19,616 nucleotides of DNA, taken from Megamonas sp. UBA1792. GTDB lineage: Bacteria > Bacillota_C > Negativicutes > Selenomonadales > Selenomonadaceae. Below the pieces are notes generated by a model. The model saw nothing but the letters and a program-made list of their open reading frames with translations, had not been told where the DNA came from and did not search any database. The stretch is taken from positions 8,674-28,289 of the forward strand of contig DCFY01000131.1 in NCBI GenBank assembly GCA_002315155.1, written 5' to 3'. Position 1 is the first letter of the stretch, and every line of letters begins with the position of its first letter. A program made the translations under genes and the position numbers. Positions 8,870-16,432 of this stretch are shown piece after piece.

Positions 8870-9019
8870 TTACTTGAAATATTCCAATACCGCAAAAACA
8901 AGAGCAATTGTAGCTGCAATAATCACAATTGCTTTGATATCTTCAAAAAAATCAAATTTCCCTTTCGGGGTATGCAAATATTGAATCATCGTCTTTATAT
9001 ACCCACAAATTTTGTCCAT
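8870..9019 (-). CDS. Small 49-residue single-span membrane protein, unrecognised
   Basis: The reading frame starts at an ATG that shares its A with the last base of the proA TGA stop (TGATG), which suggests translational coupling. It reads MDKICGYIKTMIQYLHTPKG, a short charged stretch (KFDFFEDIKA), then a hydrophobic helix (IVIIAATIALVFAVLEYF), and ends with Lys-stop. A single transmembrane segment at the C-terminus with the charged part on the cytoplasmic side is the likely topology. I do not recognise a family. The space between proA and nadD would otherwise be an unusual 172-base gap in a compact cluster, and the frame fills it exactly, which supports it being real. Confidence 0.68.
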   Translation of the reverse strand: MDKICGYIKTMIQYLHTPKGKFDFFEDIKAIVIIAATIALVFAVLEYFK

Positions 9020-10272
9020 CAGCGAATCTGCCCTTCACCATAGATAAGATATTTCATGCTCGTAAGCTCATCCAGCCCCATAGGTCCCCGTGCATGAAGT
9101 TTTTGTGTGCTAATACCGATCTCGGCACCAAACCCAAACTCAAATCCATCAGTAAAACGCGTTGAGGCATTGACATAGACTGCTGCAGCGTCGACACGAC
9201 GCTGAAATTTATGAGCATTATTGTAATCATTCGTTACGATCGTTTCTGAATGACCTGTATTGTATTTTGTAATATGATCAATTGCTTCATCTATATCTGC
9301 AACCACCTTTACGGACAAGATAAGATCACCATACTCCGTTGCCCAGTCATCTTCAGTAGCTTCTATCATATCCGGGCAATAGATACGTGCTCTTTTGCAG
9401 CCACGCATCTCAACCTGCTTTTCTTTCATGGCTGCATTAACAAGTGGCAAGAAATCTGCGGCAATGTCTTGATGAACGAGCAAGGTTTCCATTGCATTGC
9501 AAACTGCCGGACGCGAAGTTTTAGCATTTACAGCAATATTGACTGCCATTGTAAAATCTGCCGATGCGTCGACAAAAGTATGACATACCCCCGTCCCTGT
9601 CTGAATGACCGGTACCGAGCTATTCTCAACAACATTGCGAATAAGTCCCGCTCCGCCACGTGGAATGATGACATCAAGATAATCATTCAAATGAAGCATG
9701 TAATCTACCGCCTTACGATCTGTTGTACCAATGAATTGCAACGCACCTTCCGGAATCCCCGCTTCATAAGCGGCTTTAGCTAAAAGCGAACTAATCGCAA
9801 GATTTGAACGTATCGCCTCTGAACCACCACGAAGAATCACTGCATTTCCGGACTTAAGACAAAGGCCAGCAGCATCCGCTGTAACATTCGGCCGCGCTTC
9901 ATAGATAATACCAATTACACCAAGTGGAACCTTGATTTTACGAATTTCCAGCCCATTCGGACGGATTGTCGAGTAAACACCCTGACCAACAGGATCCGGC
10001 AACGTTGCTGTTTGACGCAACCCTTCAGCCATCTCCCTGATACGATCTTCATTTAGCATAAGACGGTCCAAATAAGATCGTTTAAGATCATTTTTGCGTC
10101 CATCTTCAATATCCTTTGCATTTTCCGCAATAATCATTTCGCTGCGTTTTTCCAGAGCATCTGCCATAGCAAGCAAGGCATGATCCTTTATTTCTGTAGA
10201 AATAAAGGCAAGTTTTGCTGCCGCTTTTTTAGCTGTCGCAGCTTTTTCGATTATTATATTCTGCAAATCCAT
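9019..10272 (-). CDS. proA: Gamma-glutamyl phosphate reductase ProA
   Basis: This enzyme reduces glutamyl 5-phosphate with NADPH to glutamate semialdehyde, the second step of proline synthesis from glutamate. The 417-residue protein is full length. It carries PLGVIGIIYEARPNVTADAA (116-135), ILRGGSEAIRSN, IPRGGAGLIRNV (203-214), GTGVCHTFVD and the catalytic Cys258 in SRPAVCNAMETLLVH. The end, HARGPMGLDELTSMKY, is also typical. It begins 19 bases after proB with an AGGAGG site and overlaps the start of the next small gene by one base. Confidence 0.97.
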   Translation of the reverse strand: MDLQNIIIEKAATAKKAAAKLAFISTEIKDHALLAMADALEKRSEMIIAENAKDIEDGRKNDLKRSYLDRLMLNEDRIREMAEGLRQTATLPDPVGQGVYSTIRPNGLEIRKIKVPLGVIGIIYEARPNVTADAAGLCLKSGNAVILRGGSEAIRSNLAISSLLAKAAYEAGIPEGALQFIGTTDRKAVDYMLHLNDYLDVIIPRGGAGLIRNVVENSSVPVIQTGTGVCHTFVDASADFTMAVNIAVNAKTSRPAVCNAMETLLVHQDIAADFLPLVNAAMKEKQVEMRGCKRARIYCPDMIEATEDDWATEYGDLILSVKVVADIDEAIDHITKYNTGHSETIVTNDYNNAHKFQRRVDAAAVYVNASTRFTDGFEFGFGAEIGISTQKLHARGPMGLDELTSMKYLIYGEGQIR

Positions 10273-10291
10273 AACTATTCCTCCTAAAAAA

Positions 10292-11419
10292 TCAGACCAT
10301 CAAGACCATATTGTCCCGATGAATGACCTCTTCATGGATTTTCCCGGGCAAAATACCAGAAAACTCCATGGTCTGACGGCCAATAATTTTTTTAAGTTCC
10401 TCTACATTATAGTTTACAATGCCACGTGCAATTTCTCTTTGTGTAATCGACAATACGCGCACGGTGTTCCCGGCAGAAAACTCTCCTTCTACAGCAGTAA
10501 TACCTGCAGCAAGAAGGCTTGATCCCTCCTTCAACATCGCTTTTTCACAGCCTGCATCAACAACAATGTCCCCATCAATATGCCGTCCGAAAGCAAGCCA
10601 GCTTTTACGCACCTTAAGATGCGACTCCTTTGCCGGAAATAACGTTCCAAACTCTTCACCTGCTATTATATCACGCAAAATCCCATCACGCGAACCCGAT
10701 GCAATCACCATCGTCACCCCAGAGTTCACAGCAATTTTCGCTGCCTGAATTTTCGTATACATGCCGCCTGTACCAAGTTTTGAACCTGCCCCACCAGCAA
10801 TTTTTTCAATATCCGGTGTAATTTCACGAATTTCCGCTAAGAATTGGGCTGTCTTGTCCTCCTGCGGATTCGCTGTATACAGCCCCTCGATATCGGACAG
10901 TATCACAAGTACATCCGCATCGACAATCGTTGCAACCATTGCCGATAAAGTATCATTATCACCAATCTTCAACTCATCCGCCGCAATCGCATCATTTTCG
11001 TTGATAACCGGCACAATGCCCATTTCCAACAAAGTCAGTAATGTATTGCGCGAGTTCGTGTAAAACTTATGCCGTACAGAATTTTCCCGCGTAAGAAGCA
11101 CTTGTGCTACGGTCTGTCCATACTCCGCAAAAAACTTTTCATAAATATGCATGAGAATGCCCTGCCCCACAGCAGCAAGGGCTTGTTTCTCCGGAATCGA
11201 CTTCGGTTTTTCTTTTAGCTGCATCCGATCCATGCCGGCCCCTACAGCTCCCGATGTCACAAGAATGAGTTCACGTCCCTGGTTTGCGAGGTCTGCCAAT
11301 TCACGTACAAGCTTCTCAATACGATACAAATTCAGTCTGCCTGTTGCATGCGTAAGTGTACTCGTCCCAACCTTAACTACAATTCTTTTCGCTTTTTTCA
11401 GTTCATCTCTTGTTCCCAT
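10292..11419 (-). CDS. proB: Glutamate 5-kinase ProB (kinase + PUA domain)
   Basis: ProB phosphorylates glutamate at the gamma position, the first and usually proline-inhibited step of proline synthesis. The chosen start gives 375 residues, matching two-domain enzymes. Amino-acid kinase motifs are RIVVKVGTSTLTH, LVTSGAVGAGM, VPVINENDAIA and GTGGMYTKIQAAKIA. The C-terminal third (about 280-375, with GDIVVDAGCEKAMLKEGSSL) is a PUA domain. The frame opens ten codons upstream at a TTG, but the ATG at 11419 is preceded by GAGGTG at good spacing and starts MGTRDELKKAKRIVVKVG as in relatives. It follows yhbY after 36 bases. Confidence 0.96.
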   Translation of the reverse strand: MGTRDELKKAKRIVVKVGTSTLTHATGRLNLYRIEKLVRELADLANQGRELILVTSGAVGAGMDRMQLKEKPKSIPEKQALAAVGQGILMHIYEKFFAEYGQTVAQVLLTRENSVRHKFYTNSRNTLLTLLEMGIVPVINENDAIAADELKIGDNDTLSAMVATIVDADVLVILSDIEGLYTANPQEDKTAQFLAEIREITPDIEKIAGGAGSKLGTGGMYTKIQAAKIAVNSGVTMVIASGSRDGILRDIIAGEEFGTLFPAKESHLKVRKSWLAFGRHIDGDIVVDAGCEKAMLKEGSSLLAAGITAVEGEFSAGNTVRVLSITQREIARGIVNYNVEELKKIIGRQTMEFSGILPGKIHEEVIHRDNMVLMV

Positions 11420-11455
11420 ACATTGCACCTCTGAAAAGTTAGCTGCCAAAACGCC

Positions 11456-11758
11456 TCATGGCAGTTCTATTTTTGTTTTCTCAAAATTCCTCTTATATAA
11501 AAGAGCATTACGACCAATGACTTGTACAAGATTGGCATCGGCACGATCAGCAAGTGTCGTAACAACATCTTTCGGAGCTTCAAGACAGTTTTGTAAAACA
11601 CGCACTTTAATAAGTTCACGCTTCCGTATAACAGCCTTTGCCGACTCTAAAACTGCCGGCGTAAGACCTTCCTTACCAATATTAACCACAGGCTCTATCG
11701 TCATGCCCATTGAGCGTAAAAAGCTCTTTTGTTTACCTGTTAGTGAATTGCGAATCAA
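11456..11758 (-). CDS. yhbY: Ribosome assembly RNA-binding protein YhbY (CRM domain)
   Basis: The 100-residue protein is one CRM domain, the family's normal size. Features are LTGKQKSFLRSMGM at the N-terminus, the IGKEGLTPAVLESAKAVIRK segment containing the GxxG-like loop, LIKVRVLQNC and LVQVIGRNALLYKRN at the end. YhbY binds pre-50S particles. The start is TTG at 11758: a perfect AGGAGG (11767-11772) lies eight bases upstream and no better in-frame ATG exists before the conserved region. It sits between obg, another 50S-assembly factor, and proB. Confidence 0.94.
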   Translation of the reverse strand: MIRNSLTGKQKSFLRSMGMTIEPVVNIGKEGLTPAVLESAKAVIRKRELIKVRVLQNCLEAPKDVVTTLADRADANLVQVIGRNALLYKRNFEKTKIELP

Positions 11759-11788
11759 CTATATTTCCTCCTGTCATCTCTACACAAT

Positions 11789-13063
11789 TTATTCTCTGTA
11801 TTCGAATTCCATCCCACCGATATGGACTGTATCTCCTTCTTTTATGCCCTTTTTACGAAGCAATCCATCAATGCCCTTAACACGCCAAATGTACTGAAAA
11901 CGACGTACAGCTTCATCATTGCCAAAATTCGTCATTGCAACAAGACGATCAAGTCCTTTGCCCGAAACAATAAATTCACCACTCATATCGCGTGATATCT
12001 TAATCTCATCTTCCTCTTTTGCATCATAGACCTTGACTTCGTCTTCTGTTTCCGGCTCTTCTATATACGCATCAAGAAGTTTTGCTACACACTCAATAAG
12101 CTCTTTAAGCCCTTCTTTTGTTGCTGCAGAAATTGGAAATATCTGTCTGCCTTCCTTTTTCGCCAACTCTTCCAGACGCTTATAGTTCTCACGTGCTTCC
12201 GGCAAATCCATCTTGTTTGCAGCAATAACCTGCGGGCGCCTTGCAATCTTTTCACTATAAAGCTTGAGTTCCTTATTGATTTTATAATAGTCTTCCACCG
12301 GATCACGACCTTCAATACCCGATGCGTCAAGCACATGAATAATAACTTTTGTGCGTTCCACGTGACGCAGGAAATCATGCCCCAGGCCAACACCATTCGC
12401 TGCCCCATCGATAAGCCCCGGAATATCTGCCATGACAAAACTATGTTCATAGCCAAGACTTACAACCCCCAGCACTGGTGTAAGCGTCGTAAAATGATAC
12501 TCCGCAATCTCAGGCCGAGCCGATGAAACACTGGCCACAAGGCTTGATTTACCTACGCTCGGATAGCCAACAAGCCCCACATCTGCAAGAAGTTTGAGTT
12601 CCAGAACAAGATTTCTTCCTTCGCCCGGTTCTCCCAACTCAGCAAATGTCGGTGCACGATTTGCGCTCGTTGCAAACTTTGCATTTCCCCGGCCACCCCG
12701 GCCACCTTTGGCAATAACAGCTTCCTGACCAATTTCAGTAAGATCCGCCAAAACTTCACCTGTATTTTCATCCTTGATAATCGTACCCAAAGGTACTTTT
12801 ACATAGCATGTTGGTGCATTATGACCATACTGATTCTTTATATCACCATTTTCGCCATTTTTTCCAATAAACTTCCGATGATAACGAAAATCCAAAAGTG
12901 TATTCATATTATTATCAACAACAAAAATGATACTGGCTCCACGACCACCATCACCGCCGGCAGGTCCCCCATTCGGGACAAACTTTTCCCGACGCATTGC
13001 GGATTTTCCGTGACCACCATCACCAGCTTTAACGATTACTCTCGTTCGATCAATAAACTGCAT
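11789..13063 (-). CDS. obgE: GTPase ObgE/CgtA (large-subunit assembly and stress control)
   Basis: Obg is an essential GTPase that binds the 50S subunit and ppGpp. The 424-residue protein has three domains. The glycine-rich Obg fold (about 1-155) includes VKAGDGGHGKSAMRREK, GGPAGGDGGRG and AKGGRGGRGNAKF. The G domain has a P-loop GYPSVGKSS, switch residues in FTTLTP, DIPGLIDGA and the NKMD base-recognition motif. The C-terminal OCT domain ends KGIKEGDTVHIGGMEFEYRE. The frame can open at a GTG four codons upstream, but that GTG is part of the GGAGG ribosome binding site, and ATG 13063 begins the standard MQFIDR start. A promoter and a large hairpin lie just upstream. Confidence 0.97.
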   Translation of the reverse strand: MQFIDRTRVIVKAGDGGHGKSAMRREKFVPNGGPAGGDGGRGASIIFVVDNNMNTLLDFRYHRKFIGKNGENGDIKNQYGHNAPTCYVKVPLGTIIKDENTGEVLADLTEIGQEAVIAKGGRGGRGNAKFATSANRAPTFAELGEPGEGRNLVLELKLLADVGLVGYPSVGKSSLVASVSSARPEIAEYHFTTLTPVLGVVSLGYEHSFVMADIPGLIDGAANGVGLGHDFLRHVERTKVIIHVLDASGIEGRDPVEDYYKINKELKLYSEKIARRPQVIAANKMDLPEARENYKRLEELAKKEGRQIFPISAATKEGLKELIECVAKLLDAYIEEPETEDEVKVYDAKEEDEIKISRDMSGEFIVSGKGLDRLVAMTNFGNDEAVRRFQYIWRVKGIDGLLRKKGIKEGDTVHIGGMEFEYRE

Positions 13064-13084
13064 ATTTGCCTCCACTTACTTTCT

Positions 13085-13136
13085 GTGATGTATAAAAAGC
13101 TGGTATTGATGCCAATACCAGTTTTTTATACATCAC
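13085..13136. repeat. 52-bp near-perfect hairpin ahead of obgE (bidirectional terminator-like)
   Basis: The arms GTGATGTATAAAAA (13085-13098) and its complement (13123-13136) enclose a second perfect stem, CTGGTATTG/CAATACCAG, around a 4-base loop. Only one position (13099/13122) is not a Watson-Crick pair. Read either way, the inner GC-containing stem is followed by five or more T, so it can act as a terminator on both strands. It sits 21 bases before the obgE start. Confidence 0.85.
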
Positions 13137-13152
13137 AACAACCTGTTTCCAA
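13125..13152 (-). promoter_or_regulatory. Putative obgE promoter
   Basis: On the minus strand TTGGAA (13147-13152) and TATAAA (13125-13130) are 16 bases apart, a reasonable sigma-A promoter. The -10 box lies within the long hairpin, so the transcript would begin near the base of the inner stem-loop and carry it at or close to its 5' end. The call is moderate because the -35 matches only four of six positions. Confidence 0.42.
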
Positions 13153-13191
13153 ATATAATAATACCTGCGTCTTGATAAAGGCGCAGGTATT
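13152..13191 (-). terminator. Probable terminator after rpmA
   Basis: AATACCTGCG and CGCAGGTATT form a perfect 10-bp stem with a 12-base loop, starting six bases after the rpmA stop. The following minus-strand bases are TTATTATATTT: T-rich but interrupted by A, so termination may be partial and some read-through to obgE is possible. Confidence 0.7.
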
Positions 13192-13197
13192 CATTGA

Positions 13198-13488
13198 TTA
13201 CATAGCTTCTTCTACAGTATAGACACTAATCTGTCTGTTATAGCGGCCTCTGCGTTCAAAGGCAACCTTGCCGGAAACCTTAGCGAACAACGTATCATCC
13301 TTACCGATACCAACGTTCTGACCCGGATGGAAGTGCGTTCCTCTCTGACGAACCAGGATGCTGCCAGCAGTTACAACTGTACCGGCATGTTCCTTTACCC
13401 CAAGACGCTTGGATTCACTATCACGTCCGTTACGTGTACTACTTACCCCTTTTTTATGGGCGAATAACTGTAATTCAAAATTAAACAT
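13198..13488 (-). CDS. rpmA: 50S ribosomal protein L27 with Prp-cleaved N-terminal extension
   Basis: L27 is a large-subunit protein whose N-terminus reaches the peptidyl transferase centre. The 96-residue protein has the core [20 protein letters not shown] and [20 protein letters not shown]. Before it is a nine-residue extension, MFNFELQLF, of the Firmicute type that must be cut off after the last Phe to expose Ala-His-Lys-Lys. The gene encoding the processing protease, prp, is directly upstream (6-base gap). It is the last gene of the rplU-prp-rpmA operon and ends at a hairpin. Confidence 0.97.
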   Translation of the reverse strand: MFNFELQLFAHKKGVSSTRNGRDSESKRLGVKEHAGTVVTAGSILVRQRGTHFHPGQNVGIGKDDTLFAKVSGKVAFERRGRYNRQISVYTVEEAM

Positions 13489-13494
13489 ACTACT

Positions 13495-13815
13495 TCACCT
13501 CCTGTGTTCTAAAATACGAACACTCTTCGGATTTATCTTTTCGATTTCTACAAATCCTAAAATCATCGTTTCCAAAATTGCTTCTGTGAGATCATCGGGT
13601 TCACTCTTCAGCTTCACACGTAAGTCTCCACTCGCTACTTTATAATCCACTTCGCGATGCAAATGCTTACCTATACCTAAGAGAGCGGTCTGTGCTAAAG
13701 AAGATATCCCTGCACAAACAATATCCTGTCCATATTCAGCCGTATCAGAATGACCCTTGACTGCATAGCCGGATACTTTACCAACTAATGTGCGAAAAAT
13801 CTCTATCTTAATCAT
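13495..13815 (-). CDS. prp: Ribosomal-processing cysteine protease Prp
   Basis: Prp removes the N-terminal extension of L27, an essential maturation step in Firmicutes and relatives. The 106-residue protein has the catalytic pair His22 (in VKGHSD) and Cys34 (in QDIVCAGISSLAQ), at the same residue numbers as in the Staphylococcus aureus enzyme. The location between rplU and rpmA is diagnostic. The ATG follows the rplU stop with a single intervening base, which implies translational coupling. Older annotations call this family YsxB or DUF464. Confidence 0.95.
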   Translation of the reverse strand: MIKIEIFRTLVGKVSGYAVKGHSDTAEYGQDIVCAGISSLAQTALLGIGKHLHREVDYKVASGDLRVKLKSEPDDLTEAILETMILGFVEIEKINPKSVRILEHRR

Positions 13816-13816
13816 T

Positions 13817-14128
13817 TTAAGCTTCGATTTTTTCGATAACTACCTTCGTGAATGGCTGACGATGGCCCTGACGACGACGATAATTTGACTTAGCCTTATA
13901 TCTGAAAATAAGAATCTTCTTACCCTTGCCCTGTGCTTCAACCTTAGCAGTCACTTTAGCACCTTCAACAAACGGCTTACCAATTTTGACATCATCATCA
14001 TTTACAATAGTAAGGACTTCATCAAAAACTACAGCTTCACCTTCGTTAGCAGTTAATTTTTCTATAGTGATAACATCGCCTTCAGAAACGCGATACTGCT
14101 TACCACCAGTTTTAATAATTGCGTACAT
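13817..14128 (-). CDS. rplU: 50S ribosomal protein L21
   Basis: L21 binds 23S rRNA in the large subunit. The 103-residue protein has the expected [18 protein letters not shown] start, the [20 protein letters not shown] middle, and a C-terminal [29 protein letters not shown] block. GGGAGG precedes the ATG. It is the first gene of the rplU-prp-rpmA operon and is preceded by a consensus-like promoter and a structured leader. Confidence 0.98.
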   Translation of the reverse strand: MYAIIKTGGKQYRVSEGDVITIEKLTANEGEAVVFDEVLTIVNDDDVKIGKPFVEGAKVTAKVEAQGKGKKILIFRYKAKSNYRRRQGHRQPFTKVVIEKIEA

Positions 14129-14233
14129 ATACTTACACCTCCCTATAATTGTACTCGCCGATTACGGTACAGCCGAACTGTTTATCAAACCTCACCGGGC
14201 GGTTGGGGAAAACACGCTTATACGTGTTTACAT
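14129..14233 (-). ncRNA. Structured 5' leader of the rplU operon (L21-leader type)
   Basis: From the predicted start site to the ribosome binding site the minus-strand RNA has nested pairing. AAACACG/CGTGTTT form an upstream hairpin (14210-14229). CGCC (14198-14201) pairs with GGCG (14156-14159) and encloses CGGT (14194-14197) paired with ACCG (14165-14168). The enclosed region holds a GUUU/AAAC or ACAG/CUGU stem-loop (14169-14190). The GGAGGTG ribosome binding site follows within nine bases. Firmicute rplU mRNAs are known to carry an L21 leader thought to mediate feedback by L21. I assign it by position and fold, not by a covariance-model hit. Confidence 0.68.
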
Positions 14234-14239
14234 CATAGA

Positions 14240-14268
14240 ATTTTATCATATAGACAAATACTTGTCAA
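14240..14268 (-). promoter_or_regulatory. Promoter of rplU-prp-rpmA
   Basis: The minus strand has a perfect -35 TTGACA (14263-14268), a 17-base spacer and a -10 TAAAAT (14240-14245) preceded by TGA, an extended -10. It starts five bases beyond the rng stop codon. This is the strongest promoter in the window, as expected for ribosomal protein genes. Transcription should begin near 14233. Confidence 0.88.
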
Positions 14269-14272
14269 TGAA

Positions 14273-15715
14273 TTAATTTCCCGGCTGCAAGATAGAAAAT
14301 CCATCCGGATGGATTCCGGGCTTACGCTCAATCACCGCTGTGAACCCCAGTTCTTTACCCAGTTTCGTCAAAAGTAATGATATCTCAAGCACATCAGCGA
14401 CATCTGGATGCACTTGAATGATGTAACCTGCTTTTGCATGATGTGAGCGCTCAAGACGCCGCAATTCGCGACTTATTTTAATACTTACCGTTTCCGGTGA
14501 CTGAACAAGACCGCGTCCATGACAGTATGGGCACTCACTGTAAATGATGCTTTCAAAGTTCTGGCGTGATTTTTTGCGTGTGATCTCAACAAGCCCCAAT
14601 GATGTGATATCAACAACATTCGTCTTCGTTTTATCCTCTTTAACTCTTTCACGCATAACCTCCAGAAGTTTTTTCTTCTGTTCCTCTTTTTCCATATCGA
14701 TGAAATCAATAATGATAATTCCCCCGATATCCCGCAAATGAATCTGTCTGGCAATTTCTACGGCGGCCTCAAGATTTACCTGAAAAACCGTATCTGCAAG
14801 ATTTGCTTTACCAACAAATTTTCCGGTATTCACGTCGATAACCGTAAGTGCTTCTGTCTTATCAATGACAATAAATCCACCTGACTTCAGCTCTACCTCA
14901 CGTTTGCCAAGCTTCTCAATTTCTTTATCGATGTGATATTCATAAAAAATTGATCGTTTTCCCTTATAGAGTTTTACTCGGTCAAGAAGCTCCGGCGAGG
15001 CATATTGCAAAAGATCACAGACTCTTTTATAAACAATCTCACTATCAATAACCATTTCATCAATTTCTTCTGTAAAACAGTCACGCACAATGCGTATGAT
15101 AAGGTCCGCATCCCGATAAAGAAGAGTCGGCGGTGCTGCCACCTTATTCCATGCCATAAGAGACTCCCATAGTCGTGTAAGATAAATAACATCCTGCCGA
15201 AGGACCTCTTCACTCTTTCCCATTGCAACCGTCCGTACAATAAGTCCCATTTCCGCTGGACATAAATCTTCTGCAATTTGTTTGAGACGAAGACGCTCGT
15301 CTTCATCCTCAATACGACGCGAAATGCCAATATACGAGGCCGTTGGCATAAGAACTACATTACGTCCCGGCAAAGAAAGATGCGTCGTTGCTCTTGGTCC
15401 CTTGAGTCCTAAGGCATCCTTGACAATTTGTATCGGCAAATTCTGCCCAATGTGGATCTTGGCGTTCTTTGGCATCGATTGAACCGCATTTTTGGGCATA
15501 CCATCGCCAATATAAAGAAATGCATTTTTTTCGTAACCAATATCGACAAAGGCAGCCTGCATGCCTGGCAATACATTTTGGACACGCCCCTGATAGATAT
15601 TCCCAACCAGATGTGCGGCTTCCGGCCGTTCCACTTCTACCTCAAGAAGCTCTTCATCCTCTATAATCGCCATTCTGGTCTCTTCCGGAACAATATTCAC
15701 AATAATGGATTTCAT
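14273..15715 (-). CDS. rng: Ribonuclease G (RNase E/G family)
   Basis: A single-strand-specific endoribonuclease for rRNA maturation and mRNA decay. The 480-residue protein is the short RNase G form without the RNase E C-terminal scaffold. An S1 domain lies near 35-125 (GNIYQGRVQNVLPGMQAAFV). The DNase I-like catalytic part has Mg-binding aspartates Asp294 in TVIDVNTGKFVG and Asp337 in IIIIDFIDMEKEEQ. The Zn-link cysteines Cys395 and Cys398 are in SECPYCHGRG. It follows the DUF2344 gene after 33 bases, so it probably belongs to the same transcript. A new promoter begins right after it. Confidence 0.96.
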   Translation of the reverse strand: MKSIIVNIVPEETRMAIIEDEELLEVEVERPEAAHLVGNIYQGRVQNVLPGMQAAFVDIGYEKNAFLYIGDGMPKNAVQSMPKNAKIHIGQNLPIQIVKDALGLKGPRATTHLSLPGRNVVLMPTASYIGISRRIEDEDERLRLKQIAEDLCPAEMGLIVRTVAMGKSEEVLRQDVIYLTRLWESLMAWNKVAAPPTLLYRDADLIIRIVRDCFTEEIDEMVIDSEIVYKRVCDLLQYASPELLDRVKLYKGKRSIFYEYHIDKEIEKLGKREVELKSGGFIVIDKTEALTVIDVNTGKFVGKANLADTVFQVNLEAAVEIARQIHLRDIGGIIIIDFIDMEKEEQKKKLLEVMRERVKEDKTKTNVVDITSLGLVEITRKKSRQNFESIIYSECPYCHGRGLVQSPETVSIKISRELRRLERSHHAKAGYIIQVHPDVADVLEISLLLTKLGKELGFTAVIERKPGIHPDGFSILQPGN

Positions 15716-15748
15716 TATGTCATCCCCAAATCATAAAATCAACTTCCA

Positions 15749-16432
15749 TCATACGAGATCGATAAGCGGTTTTCCCCTGCCTGATAACGTCTGACGATTG
15801 ATTAGTGCTTCCATCGGTTCAATTGGCATGCCAAATGAGTCTTTTAAAAGTTCCAAAATCTCACCCGGCTTTATGCTTCCTGATGACGTGATAGTAACCT
15901 GCATATGCAGTATAAGCATATCATCATTCCCTTGCAATTGAATGTCGCTCTTCATATATTGTTTAACTTCGATTTCACGCATTTTCTTTGGTGTTACCCG
16001 CTTATAAAAGACTTCCGCCTCATCGTTATACTTTTTAACGGCCTTTAATGCTTCCACCAAAGCACCATGAAGCGGTACCTTGATCTCATAACCTGCAAGA
16101 TCAACCTCTGCCATAAGTGCTTTGTGCTTTTCTTCAAATTGCTTTGCTTTCAGAAGTTTTGCGCCCTCCGGCAAATTTTCCTTAAGCCGATCAAAAAATT
16201 CCGGCTGGCATACAGGTTTTGCAAGCTCAATATCCATATATTCTGCATCACTTGTTACACCAACAGCCAATGCCGAAGCAAAAGCAATCTTCATATGTGG
16301 ATTAAAACCCTCCGAATATGCCGCTGGCAACCCTGATCGGCAAATCGCCCGTTCTATAAGCGCTGCATAATCAAGATGAGAAATATAACGAATTCCCTCG
16401 CCTTTTGTGATTTCTATACGAAATTTATTCAT
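15749..16432 (-). CDS. DUF2344 protein (TIGR03936), partner of the radical SAM protein
   Basis: The 227-residue protein has the family start RIEITKGEGIRYISHLDYAA followed by GLPAAYSEGFNPHMKIAFAS. The function is unknown. It is nearly always next to, and in some bacteria fused to, a TIGR03960-type radical SAM protein, so the two probably act together. Here its ATG lies inside the end of the radical SAM gene (8-base overlap), which suggests coupled translation and a fixed ratio. The following gene is rng. I infer from the neighbour that an RNA-related role is possible; nothing in the sequence shows it directly. Confidence 0.88.
   Translation of the reverse strand: MNKFRIEITKGEGIRYISHLDYAALIERAICRSGLPAAYSEGFNPHMKIAFASALAVGVTSDAEYMDIELAKPVCQPEFFDRLKENLPEGAKLLKAKQFEEKHKALMAEVDLAGYEIKVPLHGALVEALKAVKKYNDEAEVFYKRVTPKKMREIEVKQYMKSDIQLQGNDDMLILHMQVTITSSGSIKPGEILELLKDSFGMPIEPMEALINRQTLSGRGKPLIDLV

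Noticed and set aside
11420..11460. T-box or other amino-acid riboswitch ahead of proB
   Set aside because: Only 36 bases separate yhbY from proB and no T-box-like sequence or structure is visible. proB is expressed with the upstream genes.
11151..11897. Plus-strand reading frame of 248 codons across proB, yhbY and the end of obgE
   Set aside because: It runs antisense to three well-supported genes and across their junctions, is rich in Ser/Arg/Phe, and shows no domain. It is chance openness opposite GC-biased codons.
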